Source: Siphonodentalium dalli
Lineage: Eukaryota > Mollusca > Scaphopoda > Gadilida > Siphonodentaliidae
NCBI GenBank assembly: GCA_032622095.1
Contig: CP136068.1
Coordinates: forward strand, 53,004,443-53,068,442
Length of the DNA stretch: 64,000 nucleotides
Direction of reading: 5' to 3'
Shown: one piece after another, positions 11,851-20,077 of the stretch
Layout of the letters: each line of letters opens with the position of its first letter
Position numbering within the stretch: the stretch's first letter is position 1
Notes under the pieces: model-generated
Told to the model about the DNA's origin: nothing
Database searches by the model: none
Seen by the model: the letters and a program-made list of their open reading frames with translations, nothing else
Program-made: the position numbers and the translations under genes

Positions 11851-11871
11851 GGCCCTGAAAAGGGCCGTTTT
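11851..11871 (-). terminator. Histone-type 3' stem-loop, OTU-like gene
   Basis: On the minus strand, AAAAC is followed by a perfect 6-bp stem with a four-base TTTC loop, GGCCCTTTTCAGGGCC, then ACTAA. It starts 19 nt after the stop codon of the minus-strand gene. A purine-rich GAAAAGA lies about 11 nt further on, where a histone downstream element (U7 snRNA target) sits. Form and position match metazoan replication-dependent histone mRNA 3' ends. Confidence 0.85.
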
Positions 11872-11885
11872 ATTTTTGTTATAGT

Positions 11886-12350
11886 TTAGAATCCGCCACA
11901 TTGAACTTCTTTGTTCGCCAAAACTTCAATTGATTTGTCTCCTCTCCTCATCCATATTTCGCATTCACAATAATGCTCGTGGCAAACGTGGGGGATCCAC
12001 ACTAGAGGTATTGATGACTTGAATCTTGGTGTTGATTTGTAGCCGCCTTTGGTAGCATCAAACATGACGATAGGTCGCTGTATAACAGTCGCCGCTAATT
12101 CAACCATCAATCTTGATTCGGCCAAAAGTGGTGAGTGTCGTAAGTCTTGTGCCGACGCACCAAGTTCGTCCCTCTCTGTGTAGTACAGGTCAACGGCCGC
12201 ATCTCTCAGAACCATCCATCCATCGGTCGTCCCGTAAATCCCAATGCTGAGTGCCTTCCAAAATAGAGATATTTCTTCGCCGTACACTGCTTTACAGTAT
12301 ACCCCACGAACCATTATCTCGTCAAGATCGGTTATGTTTACAGCAGTCAT
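11886..12350 (-). CDS. OTU-like protein, probable catalytic Cys lost
   Basis: The 154-residue protein (start ATG at 12350; an upstream ATG at 12392 adds 14 residues but is not kept in the sister cassette) resembles an OTU cysteine protease/deubiquitinase fold. It has EEISLFWKALSIGIYGT where OTU domains have DGNCLFRALS, then LRDAAVDLYY, a helix MVELAATVIQRPIVMFD, and a late H-x-HY segment (HEHYCECE). The serine at the position of the catalytic cysteine suggests an inactive or altered enzyme. OTU proteins remove ubiquitin from targets, and several large DNA viruses use them against host responses. The assignment is from pattern only. The gene diverges from the 13257 gene across a long shared promoter and ends in a histone-type stem-loop without an obvious poly(A) signal. 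Confidence 0.5.
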   Translation of the reverse strand: MTAVNITDLDEIMVRGVYCKAVYGEEISLFWKALSIGIYGTTDGWMVLRDAAVDLYYTERDELGASAQDLRHSPLLAESRLMVELAATVIQRPIVMFDATKGGYKSTPRFKSSIPLVWIPHVCHEHYCECEIWMRRGDKSIEVLANKEVQCGGF

Positions 12351-13256
12351 CTTTGAATGCAGAATAAATTGTTCGCTGCCGTGCTTGAACATATATCACG
12401 ATTGTGCGGGCGGTAGAGAAAGCACATAACACTTTGACGTTAAAAATGACAAATGTTTCCTGACGTTGTGTTTCTTTTCAGTGCATTATCTGTTAGTTTC
12501 ACCATTTCGATATGTTATAGATTAAATTCATGATAGTATATGCAATTAATTAAGATGTTTTAATATATGAATTCATCTTCGTTCATAAACGATGACCAAG
12601 TAAAGTTATCAAATGCAATGATCAAGAAAAATGTTCAGTATGTTTCTTGTGTTCAGTTTTTATGTATAAAATATGTACAATTCCAAAAACAAAAACTAGA
12701 AAAACATTCCATATTTTCCTAACGAGGTAACAAATATATCAAATCATGTGTACCAAATAATAGATAATGATCTAACGAAATTAAAAACATTTGTTTGATC
12801 GCTATACAATAATGATCAAGAAAAATATGCATGTTGATCCGTCTCTGAAAAAACACAACTTGAGGAAATACTTGTCAATTTTTAAGTTCGATGCGTTGTG
12901 TTTTCATTGACGCCCGTGTAACAATCTTGTGTTCAGTTTTATGTATAACATATGTACAATTCCAAAAACAAAAACTAGAAAATCATTCCATATTTTCCTA
13001 ACGAGGTAATAAATATATCAATCATGTGTACCAAATAATAGATAATGATCTAACGAAATTAAAAACATTTGTTTGATCGCTATGCAATAATGATCAAGAA
13101 AAATATGCATGTTGATCCGTCTCTGAAAAAACACAACGGCAGGAAATATTTGTCAATTTTAACGCCAATGCGACATGTGATTTCATTGACGCCCGTGTCA
13201 AATGTATACAAATATTTTCGAATTTGATCAACCTTACATTGCATTGCTATCAAGAG
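12351..13256. promoter_or_regulatory. Divergent promoter block 1, duplicated
   Basis: About 900 bp between two divergent genes. A 280-bp piece is tandemly repeated (from 12646 and from 12926), and the whole block from about 12338 to 12900 is repeated almost identically at 14265-14870. TGTATACAAATATTTTC at 13203-13219 sits 37 nt before the rightward start codon and is also present in block 2; it may serve as a TATA-like box. No coding potential is seen. The function as a bidirectional promoter is inferred from position and conservation. Confidence 0.5.
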
Positions 13257-13745
13257 ATGGATCCGTTAACAGAATTTCTTCAGAGTGAGATATACAGTAG
13301 TCCTGTTGCACAGAATACATATGCTGCGCCACAGTCAACAGTCCAAGCTAATACGACAATGACTATAGGTGGTGATACACTCATTTTAAAAGCGATTTTA
13401 GATGAACTGAGATGTCTTCGCAGGGATATTGACGTGAAAACGCAAGTAACGCATCAAGAAGTGAAAGTGAATCTTCGTTTCGTTGAAGAACAGATAGATA
13501 TCCCAATCAGGGTTCATGATGTTGAGAGATCGAAAGAGCAGAAACAGATCAAAAAAGCAAAATCATCGGCGACGAAAGAAAAACAACCTAAGAGTGTCAT
13601 GAAGGCTTCTACTGAGACAAAAGTCAGATTTCATCTTCCTTGTAAAGAATCTAGAGATACAGAGAATTGTGATGAATTCGCAAAAGCTCTCGGTTCTCAT
13701 GGGAAAGATATGTCAAGATATAAGAAAAACACAAAACGGTGTTAA
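13257..13745 (+). CDS. Unknown Polinton left-arm protein, 162 aa
   Basis: I do not recognise a family. The chosen ATG (AGAGATGG, good context) gives MDPLTEFLQSEIYSS; an upstream ATG at 13224 would add 11 residues. The N-terminal 40 residues are Ser/Thr/Ala/Gln-rich. Residues about 45-95 form a probable helical or coiled-coil segment (ILDELRCLRRDIDVK, LRFVEEQIDIP). The C-terminal third is very basic (EQKQIKKAKSS, ATKEKQPKSVMK), which would suit a nucleic-acid-binding or nuclear protein. It is divergent from the OTU-like gene and ends 22 nt before a histone-type stem-loop. Confidence 0.6.
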   Translation: MDPLTEFLQSEIYSSPVAQNTYAAPQSTVQANTTMTIGGDTLILKAILDELRCLRRDIDVKTQVTHQEVKVNLRFVEEQIDIPIRVHDVERSKEQKQIKKAKSSATKEKQPKSVMKASTETKVRFHLPCKESRDTENCDEFAKALGSHGKDMSRYKKNTKRC

Positions 13746-13762
13746 AGTCAGATGATAAATTT

Positions 13763-13783
13763 AAAACGGCCCTTTTCAGGGAC
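13763..13783 (+). terminator. Histone-type 3' stem-loop with one mismatch
   Basis: AAAAC, then GGCCCTTTTCAGGGAC (one base changed from the perfect stem), then ACACACA. AAAAGGTTACTCTTTCATAG follows 13 nt later and is conserved at the two other best sites, which fits a downstream element. It lies 22 nt after the stop of the 162-aa gene. Confidence 0.8.
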
Positions 13784-13993
13784 ACACACATTTCCCAAAA
13801 GGTTACTCTTTCATAGCTGAAAAAAACAAAACACGAGTGTTCATTTCATAATTTATTCAACAACAAATATTTGCAAGTATATTTTGTTTTAAATTATTCG
13901 TGGCGTGATTTTTTCAAAACGAAACATAGGGTACAATGAACATTATTAGTTCTTAAACAATGCTAAAAGTTTTTCTTTTTGAAAATATTGGTT
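13784..13993. repeat. Duplicated 3' flank (relic of zinc-knuckle gene 3' end)
   Basis: The sequence from the downstream element through TTCATAATTTATTCA (to about 13870) matches 15282-15360, where the same sequence forms the 3' end and AATAAA signal of the leftward zinc-knuckle gene. Here no such gene follows, so this looks like a relic left by duplication of the cassette. Confidence 0.6.
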
Positions 13994-14009
13994 GGTCCTG
14001 AAAAGAACC
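13994..14009 (-). terminator. Second histone-type 3' stem-loop of the 72-aa gene
   Basis: On the minus strand, GGTTCTTTTCAGGACC (6-bp stem with one G-T pair, TTTC loop) is followed by AACCAATA and a purine-rich AAAAAGAAAAAC. It lies 11 nt beyond the perfect stem-loop at 14021-14036, so this gene has two in tandem. Confidence 0.75.
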
Positions 14010-14020
14010 GTTTTTGTTTT

Positions 14021-14041
14021 GGCCCTGAAAAGGGCCGTTTT
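14021..14041 (-). terminator. Histone-type 3' stem-loop of the 72-aa gene
   Basis: On the minus strand, AAAAC then the perfect GGCCCTTTTCAGGGCC, 20 nt after the stop codon of the leftward gene at 14057-14275. Confidence 0.85.
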
Positions 14042-14056
14042 GTACGACATCAAAAT

Positions 14057-14275
14057 TCACTCCCCAATTTTCTCAGAGTGAGAATTTTGCTTTTGTTGCC
14101 CCGCCTCAGATAAAATAGGACAGCTAGACTCTGTTGGTATGGTTGCTGTTCTTTTTTGCATGATCAGCTTTGAACGATCGGTCACTTCTCTTGCGTACAT
14201 GCCCCATATTATCTGCGGTGTTATCCCCATAGTTCCTCTCAGTATCGCCATCAAGGGTTCGGGTATTGCAGTCAT
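14057..14275 (-). CDS. Small unknown Polinton left-arm protein, 72 aa
   Basis: I do not recognise a family. The chosen start (ATGACTGC at 14275) is the one shared with the OTU-like gene in the other cassette: both frames begin after the same AAAG and read MTA. An ATG further up at 14350 is possible but lies in the duplicated promoter. The protein continues EPLMAILRGTMGITPQIIW and ends in a polar Gln/Ser-rich tail. It may be a truncated or diverged remnant of a second OTU-like gene. It shares the divergent promoter with the 117-aa gene and ends in two tandem histone-type stem-loops. Confidence 0.45.
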   Translation of the reverse strand: MTAIPEPLMAILRGTMGITPQIIWGMYAREVTDRSKLIMQKRTATIPTESSCPILSEAGQQKQNSHSEKIGE

Positions 14276-14888
14276 CTTTGAATGCAGAATAAGTCTGAAG
14301 ATCCGTCTTGAACTTGTATCACGATTGCGCGGGCGGTAGAGAAAGCACATAATACTTTGATGTTAAAAATGACAAATGTTTCCTGACGTTGTGTTTCTTT
14401 TCAGTGCATTATCTGTTAGTTTCACCATTTCGATATGTTATAGATTAAATTCATGATAGTATATACAATTAATTAAGATGTTTTAACATATGAATTCATC
14501 TTCGTTCATAAACGATGACCAAGTAAAGTTATCAAATACAATGATCAAGAAAAATGTTCAGTATGTTTCTTGTGTTCAGTTTTTATGTATAAAATATGTA
14601 CAATTCCAAAAACAAAAACTAGAAAAACATTCCATATTTTCCTAACGAGGTAATAAATATATCAATCATGTGTACCAAATAATAGATAATGATCTAACGA
14701 AATTAAAAACATTTGTTTGATCGCTATGCAATAATGATCAAGAAAAATATGCATGTTGATCCGTCTCTGAAAAAACACAACGTCAGGAAATATTTGTCAA
14801 TTTTAACGCCAACGCGACATGTGATTTCATTGTCGCCCGTGTCAAATGTATACAAATATTTTCACTTTTTCAGTGAAATTCATTCATT
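14276..14888. promoter_or_regulatory. Divergent promoter block 2
   Basis: A near-identical copy of block 1 (12338-12900) with one copy of the 280-bp piece where block 1 has two. TATACAAATATTTTC at 14849-14863 precedes the rightward ATG by about 25 nt. Just before the ATG, TTTCACTTTTTCAGTGAAA (14860-14878) can form a hairpin in the leader. Conservation of this non-coding block between the cassettes supports a regulatory role. Confidence 0.5.
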
Positions 14889-15242
14889 ATGCCGTCTTTA
14901 AAGAAATTTCTCAAGAAGTTGTGGAGGAAGAGAGATTCGTCAGAGGAGACGGAAATAAGAAGATATAGGAAATGGCAGGATTCTCCTAAACAAAGTATGG
15001 TTCAGAAGCAGATGATAAGAGATTTTTTGGCTCGCCGACGACCATTGCCTAAAGTATGTGATGTTCAAGAATCAAGCAATCTTGATCTCGTGGAGATCTT
15101 GTCACAGATCAAGAAGAAAGATCTGTGCAATGCAGCGATTGACAGCTTTGCTCAGGCTGGATCGGCGCACAGATCAAATCCTATTTGGTCTGTGACAATT
15201 AATCCCAACGGGATATATCCTGATTTGTCAGAATTCTTATGA
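14889..15242 (+). CDS. Basic unknown Polinton left-arm protein, 117 aa
   Basis: I do not recognise a family. The N-terminus MPSLKKFLKKLWRKR is a strongly basic amphipathic helix that could bind membrane or DNA; basic residues continue to about residue 55 (DFLARRRPLPK). The middle LDLVEILSQIKKKDL is helical and the C-terminus is more neutral (NPIWSVTINPNGIYPDL). It is the rightward partner of the 72-aa gene and ends 19 nt before a perfect histone-type stem-loop. Its position equals that of the 162-aa gene in cassette 1, but the two proteins do not look alike. Confidence 0.6.
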   Translation: MPSLKKFLKKLWRKRDSSEETEIRRYRKWQDSPKQSMVQKQMIRDFLARRRPLPKVCDVQESSNLDLVEILSQIKKKDLCNAAIDSFAQAGSAHRSNPIWSVTINPNGIYPDLSEFL

Positions 15243-15256
15243 ATCCTGGAAAAGAG

Positions 15257-15277
15257 AAAACGGCCCTTTTCAGGGCC
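15257..15277 (+). terminator. Histone-type 3' stem-loop, perfect
   Basis: AAAAC, then GGCCCTTTTCAGGGCC, then ACCCACA, the canonical form of a metazoan histone mRNA 3' end, 19 nt after the stop of the 117-aa gene. AAAAGGTTACTC follows 13 nt after the stem and would fit a U7-paired downstream element. Confidence 0.88.
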
Positions 15278-15343
15278 ACCCACATTCCCCAAAAGGTTAC
15301 TCTTTCATAGTTGAAAAACAAAACACGATTGTTCAATTCATAA

Positions 15344-15349
15344 TTTATT
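15344..15349 (-). terminator. Poly(A) signal of the zinc-knuckle gene
   Basis: AATAAA on the minus strand 16-21 nt after the stop codon of the leftward 207-aa gene. This gene has no histone-type stem-loop on its own strand, in contrast to its four neighbours. Confidence 0.6.
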
Positions 15350-15364
15350 CACACAACATAATTT

Positions 15365-15988
15365 TCAATTGTTTGTGTCGATTCGTTTATCTGTTTTTGG
15401 AATGTAGAATGGTCTCAGCTTCTTTTTCTTGGAAGTTTTCTTGGAATTTTCAATTTCTGGATGTTTATCTTCAGATTTGTTCTGTGAATCATTCGTAGGA
15501 TCAACAGGTCGGTCTTGTTTGGAAAAATCTGATGTTGTAGACATCTCTTCAGTTTTGATATCTGCATTTGTTCTTGTATTGTTACTGCTTGTAGACTTTT
15601 GTATAGTTTTCACATTTTTTTTGTCGCCGAAATCTACTTTACAATGGAAGGACCAATGGGTGTCTTGTCCGCATTTGTAACAGTAACCATATGGCGGTTT
15701 CCAATTTTTATCAGCTTTGTTTTTCTCTTGTTTCTCTTGCCATTGCATTTTGTTACAAAGTTTAAACAAATCGGTAGAGATCTGTCTCAATTCGACAAGA
15801 TTATCTTGAATTTTTCTAGTCTGTGGTTGTGTAGATTTTTTTGAATCCTCTTTATGTAGCTCAATATCGCTCTCTTCAATAACTGCAGGCCTTGGTCTTT
15901 TTCTAACAATATCTTCTTCGCTGGTGGCGTCGTCTGAAACAGGTCTTTTAATTCTCTTAAACATTTTTGTCTTGAGTTTTGTCAGCAA
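15365..15988 (-). CDS. CCHC zinc-knuckle nuclear protein, 207 aa
   Basis: The protein has a single retroviral-Gag-type zinc knuckle, CYKCGQDTHWSFHC (C103, C106, H111, C116, spacing C-x2-C-x4-H-x4-C), which binds single-stranded nucleic acid. Residues 1-41 are identical to the start of the divergent polymerase gene because both are encoded in the arms of a palindrome; they include basic nuclear-signal-like clusters (KRIKRP, RKRPRP). Residues 60-95 are helical and charged, and the C-terminal 80 residues are Ser/Thr/Lys-rich and probably disordered. The gene is transcribed leftwards from a TATA box at 16045-16052. It may handle single-stranded DNA during element replication; this is inference. 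Confidence 0.7.
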   Translation of the reverse strand: MLTKLKTKMFKRIKRPVSDDATSEEDIVRKRPRPAVIEESDIELHKEDSKKSTQPQTRKIQDNLVELRQISTDLFKLCNKMQWQEKQEKNKADKNWKPPYGYCYKCGQDTHWSFHCKVDFGDKKNVKTIQKSTSSNNTRTNADIKTEEMSTTSDFSKQDRPVDPTNDSQNKSEDKHPEIENSKKTSKKKKLRPFYIPKTDKRIDTNN

Positions 15989-16044
15989 AAAATATTGCGA
16001 CTGGCTTCTTCGGAGTTGAAGTGTAACGTGTAGAATTACACCTG

Positions 16045-16052
16045 CTTTTATA
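16045..16052 (-). promoter_or_regulatory. TATA box, leftward (zinc-knuckle gene)
   Basis: TATAAAAG on the minus strand, mirrored in the palindrome. It lies 57 bp before the leftward start codon at 15988, which allows a start site about 30 nt downstream of the box. Confidence 0.75.
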
Positions 16053-16072
16053 GCATCGAATGCATCGAATGC

Positions 16073-16080
16073 TATAAAAG
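16073..16080 (+). promoter_or_regulatory. TATA box, rightward (polymerase gene)
   Basis: TATAAAAG on the plus strand, 57 bp before the ATG at 16137. It is the mirror copy of the leftward box, so both genes should have equal core promoters. Confidence 0.75.
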
Positions 16081-16136
16081 CAGGTGTAATTCTATACTTT
16101 ACACTTCAACTCCGAAGAAGCCAGTCGCAATATTTT

Positions 16137-19100
16137 TTGCTGACAAAACTCAAGACAAAAATGTTTAAGAGAATTAAAAGACCTGTTTCAGACGACGCCA
16201 CCAGCGAAGAAGATATTGTTAGAAAAAGACCAAGGCCTGCAGTTATTGAAGAGAGTGATAAGGAAACTGATGGGGCAGAAAGTGAAGAAAGTTCTAGTGA
16301 TGGGCAGATTGGACGCGGTCGAAGACAGAATAGAGAAATTGGTGGGAAGAGAAAGAGAAGTCTGGCTAGAGAGCGTGTTGTGTTCAATCCAACAAAATAT
16401 TTCAAATTGGAGCTGAACTCGGAGAAATTTTCCAGAAAATTTAAATCAGCAGCACGACAATTTGGTGTGAAATTCGAGAAATTTACAGATCCAATTGAGA
16501 ACATTCCAGAGATATTTGAGAAGTTGACAGAAGAATTGAAACAGAAATGTTCAGCAAATGAGAAGACAAGAATCAGAGTTACGATAAATCATCCAGGACT
16601 TGATATGAGCATTTTCATTCCATTCACAAAAGCCAGTGAATTGAATGGTGGGACACTCATGGATAATATTCAAAATGTAGTTCAATCAAATGCAGACTTT
16701 ACAATTCATGACGGTGCACACAATTTCGATATCTTCGTTACAGATATTCCGGAAGGTGGTACACGACACTCACTACATTATGGACCATTTGCAGACAAGA
16801 ACAAGCTGACAAAAGTAAAAAGAAGTATTGTCCGGATTTAAAATGCTGATGATGTTATGTGTATGGCAAGATCTATTGTCGTCGGAATGTGTAAGGCAGA
16901 TAGTGATGGATCTGCGTGTTGGTCAAAGAAATGGAAAAGAATAAGACAATCAATATACACAGCACAAACAGATGCCGCAAAAAATCTACTCAACCGTGCT
17001 GGCATTCCGCACGATACAGTTTGCAGTATCAATGAGTTCCACAAGATTCAAGAAATATTGTATCCAGAATATGTTGTGAAAATTCACAATGAATTTGCTG
17101 GCGCTGGATTTCTATTTGAACCTGCAGAAATGTGTTCGGAGAGCAAATGTGTACACATCTACTACAACAACAATCACTTCGACACCATAACATCAATCAA
17201 AGGATTTCTAGGCACCCGCTACTACTGCGAATTCTGTGACATTGGATTCAAAAGTCGTGGCGATCATCGATGCAGATTTGTTTGTGCATGCTGGTCATTG
17301 ACACAGTGTAATTTCACAAATTGGGTGAAGTGTAGAACGTGTCGACGATCATTCAGAAGTAAATCTTGTTTCGACAACCATTTGAAGACGGAAGGAAAAC
17401 AGAAAAGAAAAATATGTGATTTGGTTCAACTATGCAACAATTGTGATGAAGAAATTCTCACCAATAAATCAAGCAGACATATATGTGCGGGGTTGAAGAA
17501 ATGCAAACATTGCAAAGAAATCGTTGAAGCAGATCACAGGTGCTACATTCCAAAATATGAATCACCGGAAAAGAAACCTGCAAAGATTCCATATGTATTC
17601 TTTGACTTTGAATGCAGACAAGACACAGGTGTTCATATTCCAAACTTCTGTGTTGCACATACCGCTTGTGGAGATTGCATGTGTAAACCAATCGAAGAAA
17701 AATGTGAAACATGCGGACCGGATTCCAGAGAATTTGTATTCAAGGGTGACAACGTTTTAACAGACTTTACAAACTGGTTATTCCACCAAGATCACAAAGG
17801 ATGTGTTGCAATAGCACATAATGCTCAGGGATACGATGCACAGTTTCTACTTCAAGCACTCATACAAAGTGGAATTCATAAACCAGAACTGATCATGAAT
17901 GGAAACAAAATTCTCAGTTTAAAATGCAACAGCGTGAAAGTTATTGATTCTCTGAGTTTTCTGATGATGCCGCTTTCAAAGTTTCCACAAACTTTTCAGC
18001 TGAATGAGATGACGAAAGGACACTTTCCACATTGGGCGAATTCACCAAAGTTTCAAAATTACATTGGACCTTACTTGGCTTCTGATTACTACAAACCAGA
18101 CATGATGAGCGTGGAAAATCGAGAGAAATTCTTTGAATGGTACAATGAGAAAATAGAAAATTACGTGATATTCAACTTCCAAGAAGAGATGGAGAAGTAC
18201 TGCAAATCAGACGTGGATATTCTTCGCCGTGGATGTGGAAATTTCAGGAAATACATATTGGAAACAGAACAGATTGACCCGTTCATTGAGTCAATAACAT
18301 TGGCGCAAGTTTGCAATTTGGCATGGAGGAAGAATTCAATGCCAGAGAAAACAATTGGAATCATTCCAGATGGTGGACACCCATGTGCTAAAAACTATTC
18401 CATGAAAGCGATACGTTGGCTTCAACATCTATCATTGTCACGTATGATAACAATTAAGCATGCTTTGAATGGAGGAGAAATCAAGATTGGTGGACACTAC
18501 GTCGATGGATATGAGGAAGCCACAAGAACAGTTTTTGAGATGAATGGATGTCTGTTTCATGGATGTCCAAAATGTTACAACAACAGACAATACAAGAATC
18601 CCTATACGATGCTCACCATGGAAGAATTATATACAAGAACTCAACAGAAGAAAGATGAACTGGAAAGTCTTGGTTACAGAGTTGAATCACTTTGGGGACA
18701 TCAGATCGACGAAAGAATGAAATCGGATGTGAAATTCAAACAACAAATGGAATCTTTCTACAAACATCGAGACCCCATTTTGCCAAGAGAATCATTGTTT
18801 GGTGGACGTACAAATGCCATCAAATTGTACGAGGAAATTGATCAAGATTCCACAAAAGAAATCAAGTTCATCGATGTGTGTTCGTTGTATCCATTTTGCA
18901 ACAAATATAAATTCTACCCTGTTGGACATCCAGAAATTTTGAGCCAAGAGCAGATCGATCAAGAACACATTAGAGACTATGCGGGGCTTGTTAAATGTAC
19001 AATTTTACCACCATCGAAATTGTATATTCCAGTTCTACCGATTCATTGTAACAACAAAATGGTTTTTACTTTGTGCAACACTTGCGCCATCAATGAGAAC

Positions 19101-20020
19101 GAGACATGTAACCATTCAGAAGAAGATCGAGCTATAACCGGAGTGTGGACCACGCCAGAATTATTCAAAGCAATGGATGTTGGCTACAAAATACTTGATG
19201 TGTACCAAATTTGGCATTGGACAGATGAAATATACAAATCCTATATCGACAAACATCTAAAGATCAAACAGGAATGTAGTGGTTATCCATTTGGTGTTGA
19301 GACAGAAGAACAGAAGCAAAAGTTTGTACAGGATTATTATGCAGCTGAGGGTATAAAATTGGAGAACATTGAGAAGAATCCAGGAAAACGCCAAATATCT
19401 AAAATTATGATTAATTGTATATGGGGTAAGAATGCACAAAGAAATCTTATGTCAAAAACAGAGTATGTGGATAAGCCATCACGTTATTTTGAATTGCTTA
19501 CTAGTAACAATATAATTGTTCAAAATGTTACACTTCTTGATGGTGACAAATTCATTCTGGTAAATTATGTTGATATTTTAGATAATATTGAACCTCATCA
19601 TTCAGCAAATGTTGTTGTTGCTTCTTTTGTTACAGCGTATGCAAGATTACAATTGTATAAAGTTTTTAAAAAACTTGGAGATAGAGTGCTGTTTTTGATA
19701 CAGACAGCTGTATGTATGTCAGTGATCCATCAAAAAAGAACATCAAAACTATCGAAGGAAGATTGGGGAAATGGAGCGACGATCATCCAGATGCAAAGAT
19801 TGTCAAATTTGTTAGACTTGGGCCAAAGAACTACGGATATGAATACATCAAAGATGGGAGAAGATACACCAAATGTAAGGTAAAAGGTATCACTCTTGAT
19901 TACAGCGCAAGTCAAAAAGTTAATTTTGAAACAATGGTACAATGTGTTAATGATCGTGAAATTTCAAAACTGTTGTTGAGTATCCTTCCAGAATTAAAAG
20001 ACAAAAGACCCAACAACTGA
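16137..20020 (+). pseudogene. Protein-primed DNA polymerase B, broken
   Basis: Replicative polymerase of Polintons. The first 234 codons hold the palindrome-encoded leader, a basic stretch and a conserved domain (RVTINHPGLDMSIFIPF, SNADFTIHDG). An in-frame TAA at 16839-16841 interrupts it; the same frame goes on at 16842 through a Cys-rich region. Counting from 16857, exonuclease motifs are DFE (D250, E252), N322...YD (D327) and Y448-x3-D452. A Vsr-like EMNGCLFHGCPKC lies near residue 560 and LFGGRTNA near 648. Palm motif A is D673-V-C-SLYP and motif B is K849...N853...G857. At the T-run 19692-19696 the frame is lost exactly before motif C (DTDS, 19697-19708), which with the C-terminus lies in another frame to 20020. 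One stop and one frameshift make it inactive. Confidence 0.95.
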
Positions 20021-20077
20021 TTAGTGAGTGTCAAACCAAAACTTTCAGATCGGTGTACACAAAACGAAAACTCGTCA

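Larger units (their letters stand above)
15865..16260. repeat. Near-perfect palindrome, 192-bp arms
   Basis: Left arm 15865-16056, 12-bp spacer, right arm 16069-16260, with only about three mismatches. Each arm holds, from the centre outwards, a TATA box, a short leader and the first 41 codons of a divergent gene. The arms end exactly where the two proteins stop being alike. It is a bidirectional promoter made by inverted duplication and could extrude as a cruciform. Confidence 0.95.

Noticed and set aside
16106..16504. 132-codon minus-strand frame in the polymerase 5' region
   Set aside because: Antisense to a better supported frame and to one palindrome arm; Ser/Leu-rich text typical of the complement of Lys/Glu codons.
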